A stretch of 64,000 nucleotides of DNA from NCBI GenBank assembly GCA_963759175.1, contig CAVWXP010000015.1:372001-436000 (forward strand), given 5' to 3'. The DNA is from SZUA-442 sp963759175. Its GTDB lineage: Bacteria; Actinomycetota; Acidimicrobiia; Spongiisociales; UBA5794. Of the stretch, positions 7,679 to 16,696 are shown one piece after another. Under the pieces are notes generated by a model. That model did no database searches. It was not told the DNA's origin and saw only the letters and a program-made list of their open reading frames with translations. Both the position numbers and the translations under genes were made by a program. The first letter of the stretch is position 1. Every line of letters starts with the position of its first letter.

Positions 7679-8943
7679 AGTTCCTCCAGCGTGGCGTAGA
7701 ACGAGGGCCACGATATCGCTGCAACCTCAGCATCGCGGATGACGACCGGGTCGGGTATGCGTGTCGCCGCGACAGCGGCGGCCATGGCGATCCGATGGTC
7801 GTGGTGGGTCGTGACCGCGCCTCCGTCGAGGAAGCCGGTCCCCACGACGTCGAACCCGTCGCTGCGTGGCTCGATCCCCCCGCCGAGGGCTCGCACCATG
7901 GCGGTCACCGAATCGATGCGGTCGGATTCCTTGGCACGCAACTCCCCTGCCCCGCGCACCGACGTGATGCCCTCGGCGAACGCCCCGACGATGGCGACGA
8001 GGGGAAGCTCATCGAGCGCCGCGGCGGTGAGCGGACCGTCGATGGTGGTTCCGGTCAGGCCCTGCTCGCTCACGGTCACGTCGCCCACGGGATCGCCACC
8101 CGTTTCACCCGTGACCTCCACGGCGATGCCCGCCCCCATTTCATCGAGGATCTGGAGGAAGCCGAGGCGACCCGGATTGAGCGATACGCCGGGAGTCGTG
8201 ATGGTGGAACCCGGGTGGATCGCAGCCGTGGCCCACAGGTATGCAGCTGACGAGGGATCCCCAGGGATCTCGTACCGTGCCGCGGGGAGCGGCCCGGGGG
8301 TGACGGTGAAGGCCGTTTCCGACGTCCAATGGCCGCGTCCCACGGCAGCCAGCCAGCGTTCGGTGTGGTCTCGGAAGCCTCCCGGTGAGTCGATGGTCGA
8401 CGGCCCCGTGCCTGCAAGCGCAGCCAACTCGAACGCCGTGCGTACCTGTGCCGAGGCCATTGCGATGGATATGGATGCCGAGCCGGGGGCGAGTGCCGGT
8501 CCCACCTCGATGGGTGGCGTGCCGTCCGGGCTGACGGCTATCACCCCGCCGAGTGCGGTGAGCGGGTCGATGAGTCGTCGCATGGGTCTGCGCATCAGGG
8601 ATCCGTCGCCGATGAGCGTGGCGGCGACGTGCGACGTCGACAGGATCCCTGCCACGAGCCGCATCGTCGTACCGGAGTTCCCGCAGTCGAGGTCGCCGTC
8701 GGGTTGTGTCCATCCCGTGACACCTGGTGAGCGGACACGGTCGCCGCTGATGGAGACGCCGAGTCGACTCAGGACGGACGCCGTCGATCGCACGTCGGCA
8801 CCGGTGCCGAGACCGCTGATGAGGCTGTCGCCCTCCGCCATCGCCGCGAACAGGAGGGCACGGTGCGACAGCGACTTGTCCCCGGGGACGATGATCGACT
8901 TCGTGAAGGCACCACCACGGCCCTGGAGGGAGAGGTCAGGCAT
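7669..8943 (-). CDS. aroA: 3-phosphoshikimate 1-carboxyvinyltransferase (EPSP synthase)
   Basis: Joins PEP to shikimate-3-phosphate in aromatic amino acid synthesis; the target of glyphosate. The 424-residue protein shows the family signature from the start: PGDKSLSHRALLFAAMAEG, then DCGNSGTTMRL, and near the C-terminus GELRAKESDRI and a final DHRIAMA segment. The two inverse alpha/beta domains appear complete. The ATG at 8943 overlaps the rluB stop by 8 bp. A 70-codon upstream extension in frame lies inside rluB and is rejected. The glyphosate-sensitivity class was not assigned. Confidence 0.96.
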   Translation of the reverse strand: MPDLSLQGRGGAFTKSIIVPGDKSLSHRALLFAAMAEGDSLISGLGTGADVRSTASVLSRLGVSISGDRVRSPGVTGWTQPDGDLDCGNSGTTMRLVAGILSTSHVAATLIGDGSLMRRPMRRLIDPLTALGGVIAVSPDGTPPIEVGPALAPGSASISIAMASAQVRTAFELAALAGTGPSTIDSPGGFRDHTERWLAAVGRGHWTSETAFTVTPGPLPAARYEIPGDPSSAAYLWATAAIHPGSTITTPGVSLNPGRLGFLQILDEMGAGIAVEVTGETGGDPVGDVTVSEQGLTGTTIDGPLTAAALDELPLVAIVGAFAEGITSVRGAGELRAKESDRIDSVTAMVRALGGGIEPRSDGFDVVGTGFLDGGAVTTHHDHRIAMAAAVAATRIPDPVVIRDAEVAAISWPSFYATLEELWS

Positions 8944-9664
8944 GGATCTCGGTGTCCTTGGCGTATCGAAACAGCGCCTGGATCTCGTCGGCGGTGAGGG
9001 GACGATGTGATCCGGGCGCCAGCGTCCGATCGGCGACTGGACCGATCGCCGTGCGGACCAGCCGATCGATGGGGAGTGACAGTGCGTCGAACATGCGTCG
9101 GATCTCGCGCTTGCGACCCTCGTTGAGGACGAGCTCGACGATCGTACGATCACCGAGGGAGTTGGCGACTCGTGCGGACACGGCGCGGGCAGGACCGTCG
9201 TCGAGGTCGATGCCCTGCGTCAGCGGTGCAAGCCGGCTCTCGGACACGGCGGCTGGTACGAGTACGTGATAGGTCTTGGGAACCCCATAGCGCGGGTGGG
9301 CCACAACGAGGGCGAGATCGCCGTCATTCGTCATGAGGAGCAGGCCCTCCGAGTGGAGGTCGAGACGACCAACGGGGCGGGTCACCGGCTCTGCAGGAAC
9401 GAGGGACGTGACGGTGGGTCGGCCCTGTGGATCGTCCATGGTCGACACGACTCCGGGCGGCTTGTAGACCAACCAGGTGATGAGGTCGGGTCCGAGGGGT
9501 AGGTGAACGCCGTCGATGCGGACATCGACGGCGTCGGGGTCGATTCGATCGCCGACCGACGCGGTGACTCCGTTCACCGTGACCCGCCCCTGGGCGATCA
9601 GGACATCGGCCTTCCGGCGCGAGGCATGGCCCGAGCGTGCGATCAGCTTGTTCAGTCGTTCGAT
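8936..9664 (-). CDS. rluB: 23S rRNA pseudouridine synthase, RluB/RsuA family, non-canonical start
   Basis: An S4 RNA-binding domain (ERLNKLIARSGHASRRKADV...GRVTVNG) precedes a catalytic domain with the Asp motif PVGRLDLHSEGLLLMTNDG and NEGRKREIRRMF. The family isomerises a uridine in the peptidyl transferase region of 23S rRNA or an equivalent site. ATG/GTG/TTG starts occur only inside the S4 domain and would destroy it. The full S4 domain needs initiation at ATC (9662-9664; GGAG five bases upstream; gives the canonical [M]ERLNK start) or at CTG (9653-9655), which overlaps the scpB TGA as CTGA. I give the ATC coordinate; the choice is open. Length 242 aa. Confidence 0.85.
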   Translation of the reverse strand: MERLNKLIARSGHASRRKADVLIAQGRVTVNGVTASVGDRIDPDAVDVRIDGVHLPLGPDLITWLVYKPPGVVSTMDDPQGRPTVTSLVPAEPVTRPVGRLDLHSEGLLLMTNDGDLALVVAHPRYGVPKTYHVLVPAAVSESRLAPLTQGIDLDDGPARAVSARVANSLGDRTIVELVLNEGRKREIRRMFDALSLPIDRLVRTAIGPVADRTLAPGSHRPLTADEIQALFRYAKDTEIHA

Positions 9665-10221
9665 GGCGGCTCCGGCCGTAAGGGCATCTCGAGGGTCTCC
9701 ATGATCTGGGCCGGCGGTACGTGGTCGGCCAACGGCGGCAGGTCAGCCACGCTCGCCAGACCCATCTTCTCGAGGAACAGGGGGGTCGTCCCGTAGAGCA
9801 CCGCCTGGCCCGGTCCCGGAGCGCGCCCCACCTCGGCTACGAGGTCGCGACGTTCGAGCGTCCCGATGGCGTGTTCGGAGTCGACGCCTCGTATCTCGGC
9901 CACCTGGCCACGCGAGACGGGCTGCTTGTAGGCGATGACGGCCAGCGTCTCGATGGCGGCCTTCGAGAGGCGCCGTGACGTGTCGGTGCTTGCAAAGCGT
10001 TCGACGTGATCATGGTGTTCGGCTCTCGTTGCGAGGCGCCAGCCACCCGCGACGTGGTGGAGTTCGATGCCGTGGCCGCCACCGAGGTGGGTCGACAGGT
10101 CCGAGAGCGCCTCCTCGATGTCTTCCTTCGATCGTTCGGTGACCTCGGCCAGTTCCTCACTCGACACGGGTGCCTCGGACACGAACAGGATGGCCTCGAC
10201 GACTGCAGCGAGCTCGGTCAT
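9652..10221 (-). CDS. scpB: segregation and condensation protein B
   Basis: A winged-helix dimer that binds ScpA and regulates the SMC condensin ring. The 189-residue sequence has the ScpB pattern: ELAAVVEAILFVSEAPVSSE at the start, ETLAVIAYKQPVSRGQVAEI in the middle and LYGTTPLFLEKMGL near the end. The ATG overlaps the scpA stop as ATGA, typical of stoichiometric partners. The smc gene itself is not in the window. Confidence 0.96.
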   Translation of the reverse strand: MTELAAVVEAILFVSEAPVSSEELAEVTERSKEDIEEALSDLSTHLGGGHGIELHHVAGGWRLATRAEHHDHVERFASTDTSRRLSKAAIETLAVIAYKQPVSRGQVAEIRGVDSEHAIGTLERRDLVAEVGRAPGPGQAVLYGTTPLFLEKMGLASVADLPPLADHVPPAQIMETLEMPLRPEPPSND

Positions 10222-10991
10222 GCGCCGTCTCCGGCGACGAGCTCGGCGAACCGATCGCGTGCGGCATCGTCGTCGTAGCGAATCGTGATCGCATCGATCG
10301 GTGAGGCCTGGGCAACCCGGACGATGCCCCAGCGGGCGAGTTCCAGGAGGGCGAGGAAGTAGGCGACGACCTCGACATCACGCGTGCAATGGGCGACGAC
10401 CTCGTCGAAGTCGGCGACGGCGACCGATGCCATACGCCCCTGCAGGTCGACCATCGCGTCGTGCACCGACGGCAGGTCGAGGTCCAGGTGGTCGAGTTCG
10501 GGGTCGGCATACGGTGTCGAGAACACCCGCTCTGCCACCGCCACGAATCCCTCGACGTCGACAGGGATGATGACGTCGGGAAGCCGGGGTGTGATCTCGG
10601 GCGGGAGCCCGACGGTGCGCAGATGTCGTTGGGCGACGGCATCCATCCGGTGCGCGAGCACGGCACCGACATCCTTGAACGTGAGACATGCGAGCAGACG
10701 CGACAGCAAACGGTCCCGCTCCTCCGCGAGGGCGAGTTCCTCGTCGAGGTCGAACGGCTCGTCGCCCGGGAGGAGATGGCGCGCCTTGAGTTGCACGAGG
10801 GTTGCAGCGATGAGCAGGAACTCACTCGTGGCCTCGAGGTCGAGCTCGGCCATGTCGTCCACGAAGGCGAGGTATTCGGTGACGATCTCGATCAAGCTCA
10901 ACTCGGCGATCGACAGCTGATGCGACGTGATGAGTTGGAGGAGGAGGTCGAGGGGTCCTTCGAAGACCCGGGTACGCACTTCGAATGTCAT
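10218..10991 (-). CDS. scpA: segregation and condensation protein A
   Basis: The kleisin that bridges the SMC heads. The 257-residue product begins EVRTRVFEGPLDLLLQLI, the SMC-neck-binding helix region, continues with SEFLLIAATLVQLKARHLLP and ends with a winged helix (ALLELARWGIVRVAQ). It lies directly upstream of scpB with a 4-bp overlap. A 56-bp spacer separates it from the preceding HD-domain gene; it contains the short palindrome GGAACGGTTCC, whose role is unknown. Confidence 0.95.
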   Translation of the reverse strand: MTFEVRTRVFEGPLDLLLQLITSHQLSIAELSLIEIVTEYLAFVDDMAELDLEATSEFLLIAATLVQLKARHLLPGDEPFDLDEELALAEERDRLLSRLLACLTFKDVGAVLAHRMDAVAQRHLRTVGLPPEITPRLPDVIIPVDVEGFVAVAERVFSTPYADPELDHLDLDLPSVHDAMVDLQGRMASVAVADFDEVVAHCTRDVEVVAYFLALLELARWGIVRVAQASPIDAITIRYDDDAARDRFAELVAGDGA

Positions 10992-11047
10992 CGTGGTGGC
11001 ATGCTATTGGCTCGTGGGCAGGGAACGGTTCCTTTGGTGGGCACGCA

Positions 11048-11503
11048 TCACGCCTCGTCCGCTGCGGCGAGCAGCCACCAATCGTCGGCATCGATGCCTG
11101 TAGGGACAGGACCGGGGTGGCGTTCGGCGAAGGTGACGGCGAGCATCGGAGCCCCCGCATCAGCGAGCATCGCGGCACCGATGGGCCCATGCCCCAAGTA
11201 GATGCGCCATCGACCCCATACGGGCAGGCCGGTCCAGGCCCATGTCGTGGCTGCGCTGCGAGACGCCGCCCCCAACCGGGTCACGGACTTGCCGACATCG
11301 TGCATGAGGGCTGCAACCACGAGGTCGGGTCGATCACCGACGCGGGATGCGACATCGAAGGCATGACGCTGATCCTCCGGCGCTTGGGCGTAGAACAAGC
11401 CGCGGAGGGGTGCGGGCAAGGACGTGGTGACCGCCATCTGTTCACGTGGGGTCAGTGGTCGGGCCCTGAGAAAGCCGAAGAACCGGTGCACCAGATGGCG
11501 CAC
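11048..11503 (-). CDS. HD-domain family protein
   Basis: A 151-residue protein. The sequence DLVVAALMHDVGKSVTRLG has the HD metal-binding dipeptide of phosphohydrolases, preceded by QRHAFDVASRV (a candidate first His) and followed by LGHGPIGAAMLADAGA, a further His. This is the minimal HD fold, so a metal-dependent phosphohydrolase activity is inferred; the substrate is unknown. The GTG at 11503 has GGAAG upstream. It follows a TraR/DksA gene by 4 bp and sits between xerD and scpA, where M. tuberculosis carries different genes. Confidence 0.75.
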   Translation of the reverse strand: MRHLVHRFFGFLRARPLTPREQMAVTTSLPAPLRGLFYAQAPEDQRHAFDVASRVGDRPDLVVAALMHDVGKSVTRLGAASRSAATTWAWTGLPVWGRWRIYLGHGPIGAAMLADAGAPMLAVTFAERHPGPVPTGIDADDWWLLAAADEA

Positions 11504-11507
11504 GACG

Positions 11508-11855
11508 TCAACTTCCGGACTTGCAGTTCACACACAGCACCGACATCGGCCGGAACTCGAGGCGGGCAGCGCTGATCTCGGTGCCGCACGTCGCACATAC
11601 ACCGTAGGTGCCGTCCTCGATCCTGGTGAGGGCGATGTCCACTTCGTCGAGTTGGTGCTTGAGGTTCTCGATGATGCCGAGGGTCTCGGTGCGTTCGGCG
11701 GTCGCGGCTCCGGCATCGGCAAAGGCATCACCGAAGTCCATCTCGCCGGTCAGGTCGCCAGACTCGTCGGCGCCGAGCTCCGCGAGCTGATGGACGAGCC
11801 TGCGTCGCTCGTCCTGCAGTTGCTCCGCAGCTTGTGCGCGGTCAACGGTCGTCAT
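11508..11855 (-). CDS. TraR/DksA family zinc-finger protein
   Basis: 115 residues. An N-terminal coiled coil (QLQDERRRLVHQLAEL) with an acidic turn DFGDAFADAGA precedes a C4 zinc finger: CATC and CVNC pairs in GVCATCGTEI and LCVNCKSGS. DksA-type proteins enter the RNA polymerase secondary channel; in actinobacteria the close homologues (RbpA-independent, CarD-unrelated) are poorly characterised, so regulation of transcription is an inference. The ATG at 11855 has GGAGG upstream and fits the family start; nine upstream codons are rejected. Confidence 0.85.
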   Translation of the reverse strand: MTTVDRAQAAEQLQDERRRLVHQLAELGADESGDLTGEMDFGDAFADAGAATAERTETLGIIENLKHQLDEVDIALTRIEDGTYGVCATCGTEISAARLEFRPMSVLCVNCKSGS

Positions 11856-11940
11856 GGGAAACCTCCGAGGTGCGAACGACAACGAGGTCGTACAGGGGCC
11901 CTACCGAGCCAACGATAGCGAGGAATCCCCCGAATCCACC

Positions 11941-12828
11941 TCACCTGCCCCGGGGATGGTGCACGATCACGATCTCCCGGAGGTGCTCGGGACTGACCTT
12001 CGTGTAGATCTGGGTGGTGGTGAGGCTGGCGTGTCCCAGCAGTTCTTGCACGGTCCGCAGATCGGCGCCGCCTTCGACCATGTGCGTCGCCGCCGAGTGC
12101 CGCAGGACGTGCGGTGAGAGTCGATCGCCCGGGATCCCTGCCTCGAGCCCACGGAGCCTGACGATCCTCCACACGGCCTGACGGGACAAACGATTACCGC
12201 GGGTGGAGAGGAACAACGCCCCGGGGTCAGCGCCGGATCTGCGGATGGTGGGGCGGTCGTCGAGCCATGCCACCGTTGCGGACAACGCGTACCTGCCGAC
12301 GGGGATGAGTCGTTGCTTGTTGCCCTTGCCGGTCACGATGACCGTACGGGTCTCGAGATCGAGATCGAGCACGTCGATGCCCACCAGTTCCGAGACCCGG
12401 CAACCGGTGGCGTAGAGGAACTCGAGGATCGCCGTGTCCCTGCGCCCGACCTCGGAGGTCGTTCCCGGGGAGGTGAGGAGCCGCTCCACGTCGTCGACCG
12501 TCAGCGCTTTCGGGAGGGACCGTGGCCTCCCCGGTGCGGCCATCGTCGCCGTTGGGTCGGCGATGGCGAGGTCCTCGGTGATCAGGAACCGGTGGTAGGC
12601 GCGGATCGACGCGAACTTGCGGGCGATGGAGGCGGGGGCCAGTCCGCGGTCGCGCAGTGACGACAGGTGGACCCTCACCGCTTCTGCGTTCGGTGCCACC
12701 CCGAGGTCGTCGAGCGTCGACTGGTACTGCGTGAGGTCCCTCCGGTAGGCATCGACGGTGTTGCGGGACAATCCACGCTCGGCCCTGATCGATCCGAGGA
12801 AGTCCTCCGCGTGGTCAGGAAGATCCAC
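11941..12828 (-). CDS. xerD: tyrosine recombinase XerD
   Basis: Resolves chromosome dimers at dif together with XerC and FtsK. The 295-residue protein has the N-terminal SAM-like DNA-binding domain (AEDFLGSIRAERGLSRNTVDAY) and the catalytic set: Arg in TGCRVSELVGI, Lys in TGKGNKQR, HVLRH, the GHASLTTTQIY block with His and the nucleophilic Tyr. The GTG at 12828 overlaps the nudix stop by 14 bp and has only a weak binding site. Its housekeeping context (after pyrG and nudix, as in M. tuberculosis) argues against a mobile integrase. Confidence 0.94.
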   Translation of the reverse strand: MDLPDHAEDFLGSIRAERGLSRNTVDAYRRDLTQYQSTLDDLGVAPNAEAVRVHLSSLRDRGLAPASIARKFASIRAYHRFLITEDLAIADPTATMAAPGRPRSLPKALTVDDVERLLTSPGTTSEVGRRDTAILEFLYATGCRVSELVGIDVLDLDLETRTVIVTGKGNKQRLIPVGRYALSATVAWLDDRPTIRRSGADPGALFLSTRGNRLSRQAVWRIVRLRGLEAGIPGDRLSPHVLRHSAATHMVEGGADLRTVQELLGHASLTTTQIYTKVSPEHLREIVIVHHPRGR

Positions 12829-13366
12829 GTTGGTCTGCCGCCAGCAGGATTCCGATGACCGTCTTGGCGTCGCTGATGGTGCCCTCCCGTACGTGCATGA
12901 CGGCCTCTTCGAAGGGCATGCGTACGATCGTTGCTGCGGACTCCTCGGCCCCGACAGGCTCGCGATCGCCGGGCGTCAATCCCTCGGCGAGGTAGATGGC
13001 GATCCGTTCGTCGGTGAACCCCACCGTTGTCCAGATCTCCGTGAGCCACGTGAGCGAGTGAGCGGCGAAACCCGTCTCCTCGATGAGCTCGCGGTGGGCG
13101 GTCTCGTGCTTCGAGTGGGTCGGATCGTCGATCTTTCCCGCCGGTATCTCGAGGACGAGCCCACCGGCAGCGGCCCGATACTGCTCGATCAGGATGATGT
13201 CATCGCCGTCGACGGCGACCACCGCAACGGCACCGGGATGGGTGATCACGATCCGTTCCACCGTGTCCCCCGCAGGCGTCTCGATGTCGTGGACCTGGAA
13301 CGACAGGAACTGGACATCGGCGACGGTGCGCGTGGCGATCCTGCGGAACCGAGGAGGAGTGCTCAC
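12815..13366 (-). CDS. NUDIX hydrolase, ADP-ribose pyrophosphatase type
   Basis: A 183-residue NUDIX protein, likely hydrolysing ADP-ribose or a related nucleoside diphosphate sugar. The box region reads AGKIDDPTHSKHETAHRELI then EETGF; RELxEETG is intact, but the spacing before it is one residue longer than the consensus, so the first conserved Glu is displaced. QYRAAAGGLVLEIPAGK upstream is typical of the ADPRase branch. The GTG at 13366 overlaps the pyrG TGA (GTGA), and this gives the natural N-terminus; the much longer in-frame extension runs antisense-like through pyrG. Confidence 0.9.
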   Translation of the reverse strand: MSTPPRFRRIATRTVADVQFLSFQVHDIETPAGDTVERIVITHPGAVAVVAVDGDDIILIEQYRAAAGGLVLEIPAGKIDDPTHSKHETAHRELIEETGFAAHSLTWLTEIWTTVGFTDERIAIYLAEGLTPGDREPVGAEESAATIVRMPFEEAVMHVREGTISDAKTVIGILLAADQRGSS

Positions 13367-15012
13367 CGGCGTGAGTGGTCGATCGGGGCTTCGACGGCTT
13401 CGTGGATGATGGCGGCGCGGTGGCGCTTGGCTGCTGCGACGAAGCCGTCGAAGAGCGGATGGGGGGCGTCGGGTCGCGAGATGAGCTCGGGATGAGCCTG
13501 GGTCGCGATGAAGTAGGGGTGGTCCTCGAGTTCGATGAACTCGACCAATCGATCGTCGGGACTGGTGCCGCTGAGCACCATGCCACCCTCGACGAGCAGC
13601 TTGCGGTAGCGGTTGTTGACCTCCCAGCGGTGGCGGTGCCGTTCGTAGACGACCTCCTTCCCGTAGAGGCTCCGAGCCAGGGATCCCTCGGCGAGTCGAG
13701 CCGGATACAGGCCGAGTCGCATCGTTCCCCCCTTGTCGGATACGTCCTTCTGGGATTCCATGAGGTCGATGACCGGGTCCGAAGTCATGGGATCGAACTC
13801 GCTCGAATGGGCGTTGGGCAGGCCGAGGACGTTGCGGGAGTATTCGATGACGGCGCATTGGAGCCCGAGACAGAGCCCGAGGAACGGGATGTCGTGCTCG
13901 CGTGCGTGGCGGATGGCCTGGATCTTGCCTTCGATCCCTCGGATGCCGAAGCCGCCGGGGACGAGGATGCCATCGAGGTCCTCGAGGTAGGACTCTGCGA
14001 GGAGCCCATCCACGTCGTCCGCAGGGATCCAACGCACGTCCACGTTCGATCGCGATGTCCGCCCGGCGTGATTGAGCGCCTCGACGACGGACAGGTAGGC
14101 ATCCGGGAGGTCGACGTACTTGCCGACGACACCGATGTGCACGGTGTTGTCCGGCGAGGTCATTTGATTCACCATGGTCGCCCATTCGGTGAGGTCGCCG
14201 GGAGGTGCATCGAGCGCGAGCTCGCGGCACACGACGTCGTCGAGCCCGGCCTCGGCGAGAGCGAGCGGTACGGCGTAGATGTTCGGGACGTCGACAGCGT
14301 TGATGACGGCATCGGGTGCGACGTCGCAGAACAGGGAGATCTTGCGGCGAGCCGATTCGTCCACCGGTCGGTCCGAACGCACCACGATCACCTCGGGGAG
14401 GATGCCGCGACTGCGCAGTTCGGCCACCGAGTGTTGTGTCGGCTTGGTCTTGAGCTCCTCACTCGTGTTGAGGTACGGGACGAGCGTGACGTGGATGTAG
14501 CAGCAATTGGAATCGCCGACGTCCTTGCGTACCTGCCGGATCGCCTCGAGGAAGGGCAGGGACTCGATATCGCCGACGGTGCCGCCCACCTCGGTGATGA
14601 CGACGTCCACATCGTCACGTTGACCGAGCCTGCGGATCCTGGCCTTGATCTCGTTCGTGATGTGGGGGATCACCTGCACGGTGGCACCGAGGTAGTCGCC
14701 GCGGCGTTCCTTGCGGATCACCGACTGGTAGATCGCTCCCGTGGTCACGTTGGAATCGCGGCTGAGGCTCTCACCGACGAACCGTTCGTAGTGCCCGAGG
14801 TCGAGGTCCGTCTCGCCGCCGTCGTCGGTGACGTAGACCTCACCGTGCTCGAAGGGATTCATCGTGCCGGGATCGACGTTGATGTACGGGTCCAGCTTCT
14901 GGAGGACGACCCTATAGCCCCGTGACTTGAGGAGCCGTCCAAGCGACGCCGAGGTGATGCCTTTGCCAAGGCTCGAAGTCACCCCGCCGGTTACGAACAC
15001 GTGCTTGGCCAC
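13363..15012 (-). CDS. pyrG: CTP synthase
   Basis: Amidates UTP to CTP using glutamine and ATP. The 549-residue enzyme has the synthetase domain (P-loop GGVTSSLGKGITSASLGRLL at residues 9-28, where the usual second Val is Thr; LDPYINVDPGTMNP; EVGGTVGDIESLPF) and a C-terminal class I amidotransferase domain with the nucleophilic Cys in FLGLCLGLQ and a HPELISRP His/Glu region. GTG at 15012 preceded by GGAGG gives the canonical VAKHVFVTGG start. It is coupled to the downstream nudix gene by a 4-bp overlap. Confidence 0.97.
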   Translation of the reverse strand: MAKHVFVTGGVTSSLGKGITSASLGRLLKSRGYRVVLQKLDPYINVDPGTMNPFEHGEVYVTDDGGETDLDLGHYERFVGESLSRDSNVTTGAIYQSVIRKERRGDYLGATVQVIPHITNEIKARIRRLGQRDDVDVVITEVGGTVGDIESLPFLEAIRQVRKDVGDSNCCYIHVTLVPYLNTSEELKTKPTQHSVAELRSRGILPEVIVVRSDRPVDESARRKISLFCDVAPDAVINAVDVPNIYAVPLALAEAGLDDVVCRELALDAPPGDLTEWATMVNQMTSPDNTVHIGVVGKYVDLPDAYLSVVEALNHAGRTSRSNVDVRWIPADDVDGLLAESYLEDLDGILVPGGFGIRGIEGKIQAIRHAREHDIPFLGLCLGLQCAVIEYSRNVLGLPNAHSSEFDPMTSDPVIDLMESQKDVSDKGGTMRLGLYPARLAEGSLARSLYGKEVVYERHRHRWEVNNRYRKLLVEGGMVLSGTSPDDRLVEFIELEDHPYFIATQAHPELISRPDAPHPLFDGFVAAAKRHRAAIIHEAVEAPIDHSRR

Positions 15013-15092
15013 ACAGTCCTCCACCTCGGAAGGTCGGATGTTACCAGCGAAGGGTGCGTGGCCAACGATCGGACCGTCAGCCGCCGGAGACG

Positions 15093-16696
15093 TCAGCCCG
15101 ATCCGCGGGCGAGCATCACGAGTTCAGCTGCATGCTCGCGACCCACGACGGACTCGCTCATGCCCGAGAGCATCCGCGTGAGCTCCACGAGGCGCTCTTC
15201 GTCGTCGAGGCGCCGCACGGTGGCGTCGGCTCCCTCGCGCTCGACCACGATGTGTTCGTCGGCGAAGGCCGCGACCTGGGGTAGGTGCGAGACGACGACC
15301 ACCTGACGGTGTGCCGCGAGGGCGTTGAGCTTCTGCCCCATCGCCAGCGCGGTGGCCCCTCCGATGCCGGTGTCGATCTCGTCGAATGCGAGGACCGTTG
15401 CCTCGGCCGACCCACTGGCGAGGGTGAGGGCGAGTACGAGGCGGCTGAGTTCCCCGCCCGAGGCGATCGCCGAAACGGGTTGGGGGGTGAGGCCCTCGGT
15501 CGAGGCCCACTGGACGGATGCGGTGTCGCAGCCGTGGCGGTTCGCTTCCGAAGCCTCGATGTCGATGGCGACCACCGGCGACGTGAAGCCGAGATCGCGG
15601 AGGTGGCCCCTCGCATCAACCGCCATCGATGCAGCCGCACGTCGCCGCGCATTCGGTGAGGTCGGATCCTGCCCCGGCGACCTCAGCCGCCGCAGCCTCG
15701 ATTCGTTGTTCGATGTCGGCCGAGGCATCGAGGAGGCCGATGAGCCGGTCATGCCGTTCCTCTGCCTGCTTCCGGAACACCGCGATGTCCTCGATCGAAT
15801 CGCCGTACTTGCGCATCAGACCATTGATGAGTGCGATGCGATCCTCGAGCGCTTCGAGTGCCGATGGGTCGGCCTCGAGATCCGTGCCGAATGCCGCGAT
15901 GTCGCTTGTCGCCTCGCGGAGCGAGGAGGTCGCCTCGATGAGGCGTTCGCCGAGCGCTCGCACCTCCGGGTCGATCCTCGATGCGCCATCGAGTGCCGCG
16001 ATGGCAGCCTCGAGATGCGCCTCGGCGCCGTCGTCGCCGAGTGCGCGCAATGCTCGATCGATGTCGCCCATCAGGGCATCCGCGTTGCGAAGGCGGATGA
16101 CCTGCTGTCGGAGGTCGCCGTCGGTCTCCGGGTCGATGGCCGCGTCGTCGATCTCGGCGATCTGGAAGGCCAGGGTGTCGCGCTCGCGCTCGAGGGAGTG
16201 CAGATCGCCGCCGATATCGTCGGCTTCGCCGAGTACGTCCCGGTAGGCCGCCCAGGCTTGCGCAGTAGCGTTCCGCAGCCCGGAGGCCTTCCTCGTCGAG
16301 GAGGCGATCGACGAGCGTGCGGACGCCGGTCGAGGTCGTGATCGTGAGCTGGTCGTGCTGGCCGACGATGGCTACGGCGCCCGCCAGTGTCTCGGCGAGT
16401 GTCCCTGCCGTCGCTGCGGCCCCGTCGATGTAGGCCCGCGAGCGCGAGGCATCGACGGTACGGCGGATGGTGGTCTCGGTGTCGCCCTCGATGAGTCGGC
16501 CCGAAACGTCGCACGACGCCGATGCCGGTCCGATGATGCCCTTTCCCGCCTTGTCGCCGCGCAGGAGGCGAAGCGCTCCGAGCATGAGGGTCTTGCCGGT
16601 TCCCGTCTCACCGGTGATGACGGTGAGGCCTTCGGCGAGCCGCACGTTCGCCTCTCGGATGAGCCCGAGGTTGTGGACGACGATCTCATCAAGCAT
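15093..16696 (-). pseudogene. recN: DNA repair ATPase RecN, with two apparent +1 frameshifts
   Basis: RecN is an SMC-like ATPase for double-strand break repair. The N-terminal part (16696 down to about 16265) has the Walker A GETGTGKT and VGQHDQL; the coiled-coil part continues in another frame (AWAAYRDVLGEADDIGGDL onward) and the C-terminal part in a third (ARRRAAASMAVDARGHLRDL, SGGELSRLVLAL signature, Walker B VLAFDEIDTGIGG). Deleting one base near 16264 and one near 15651 restores a single 533-residue frame. On the coding strand both extra bases are a T directly before GCGC (TACTGCGC, GAATGCGC). Either the gene is broken or these are sequence errors; the otherwise perfect conservation, and a similar defect in essential pheS, favour error. 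Confidence 0.85.

Noticed and set aside
11941..12828. Tyrosine recombinase as a mobile element integrase
   Set aside because: Sequence and gene context match housekeeping XerD; no direct repeats or tRNA target near it.
15616..16071. Middle recN fragment as an independent gene
   Set aside because: It is the RecN coiled coil with continuity to both neighbours once single bases are removed.
15640..16275. Programmed ribosomal frameshifting in recN
   Set aside because: Neither site has a slippery heptamer or a clear stimulatory structure, and two shifts in one gene would be unprecedented to my knowledge.
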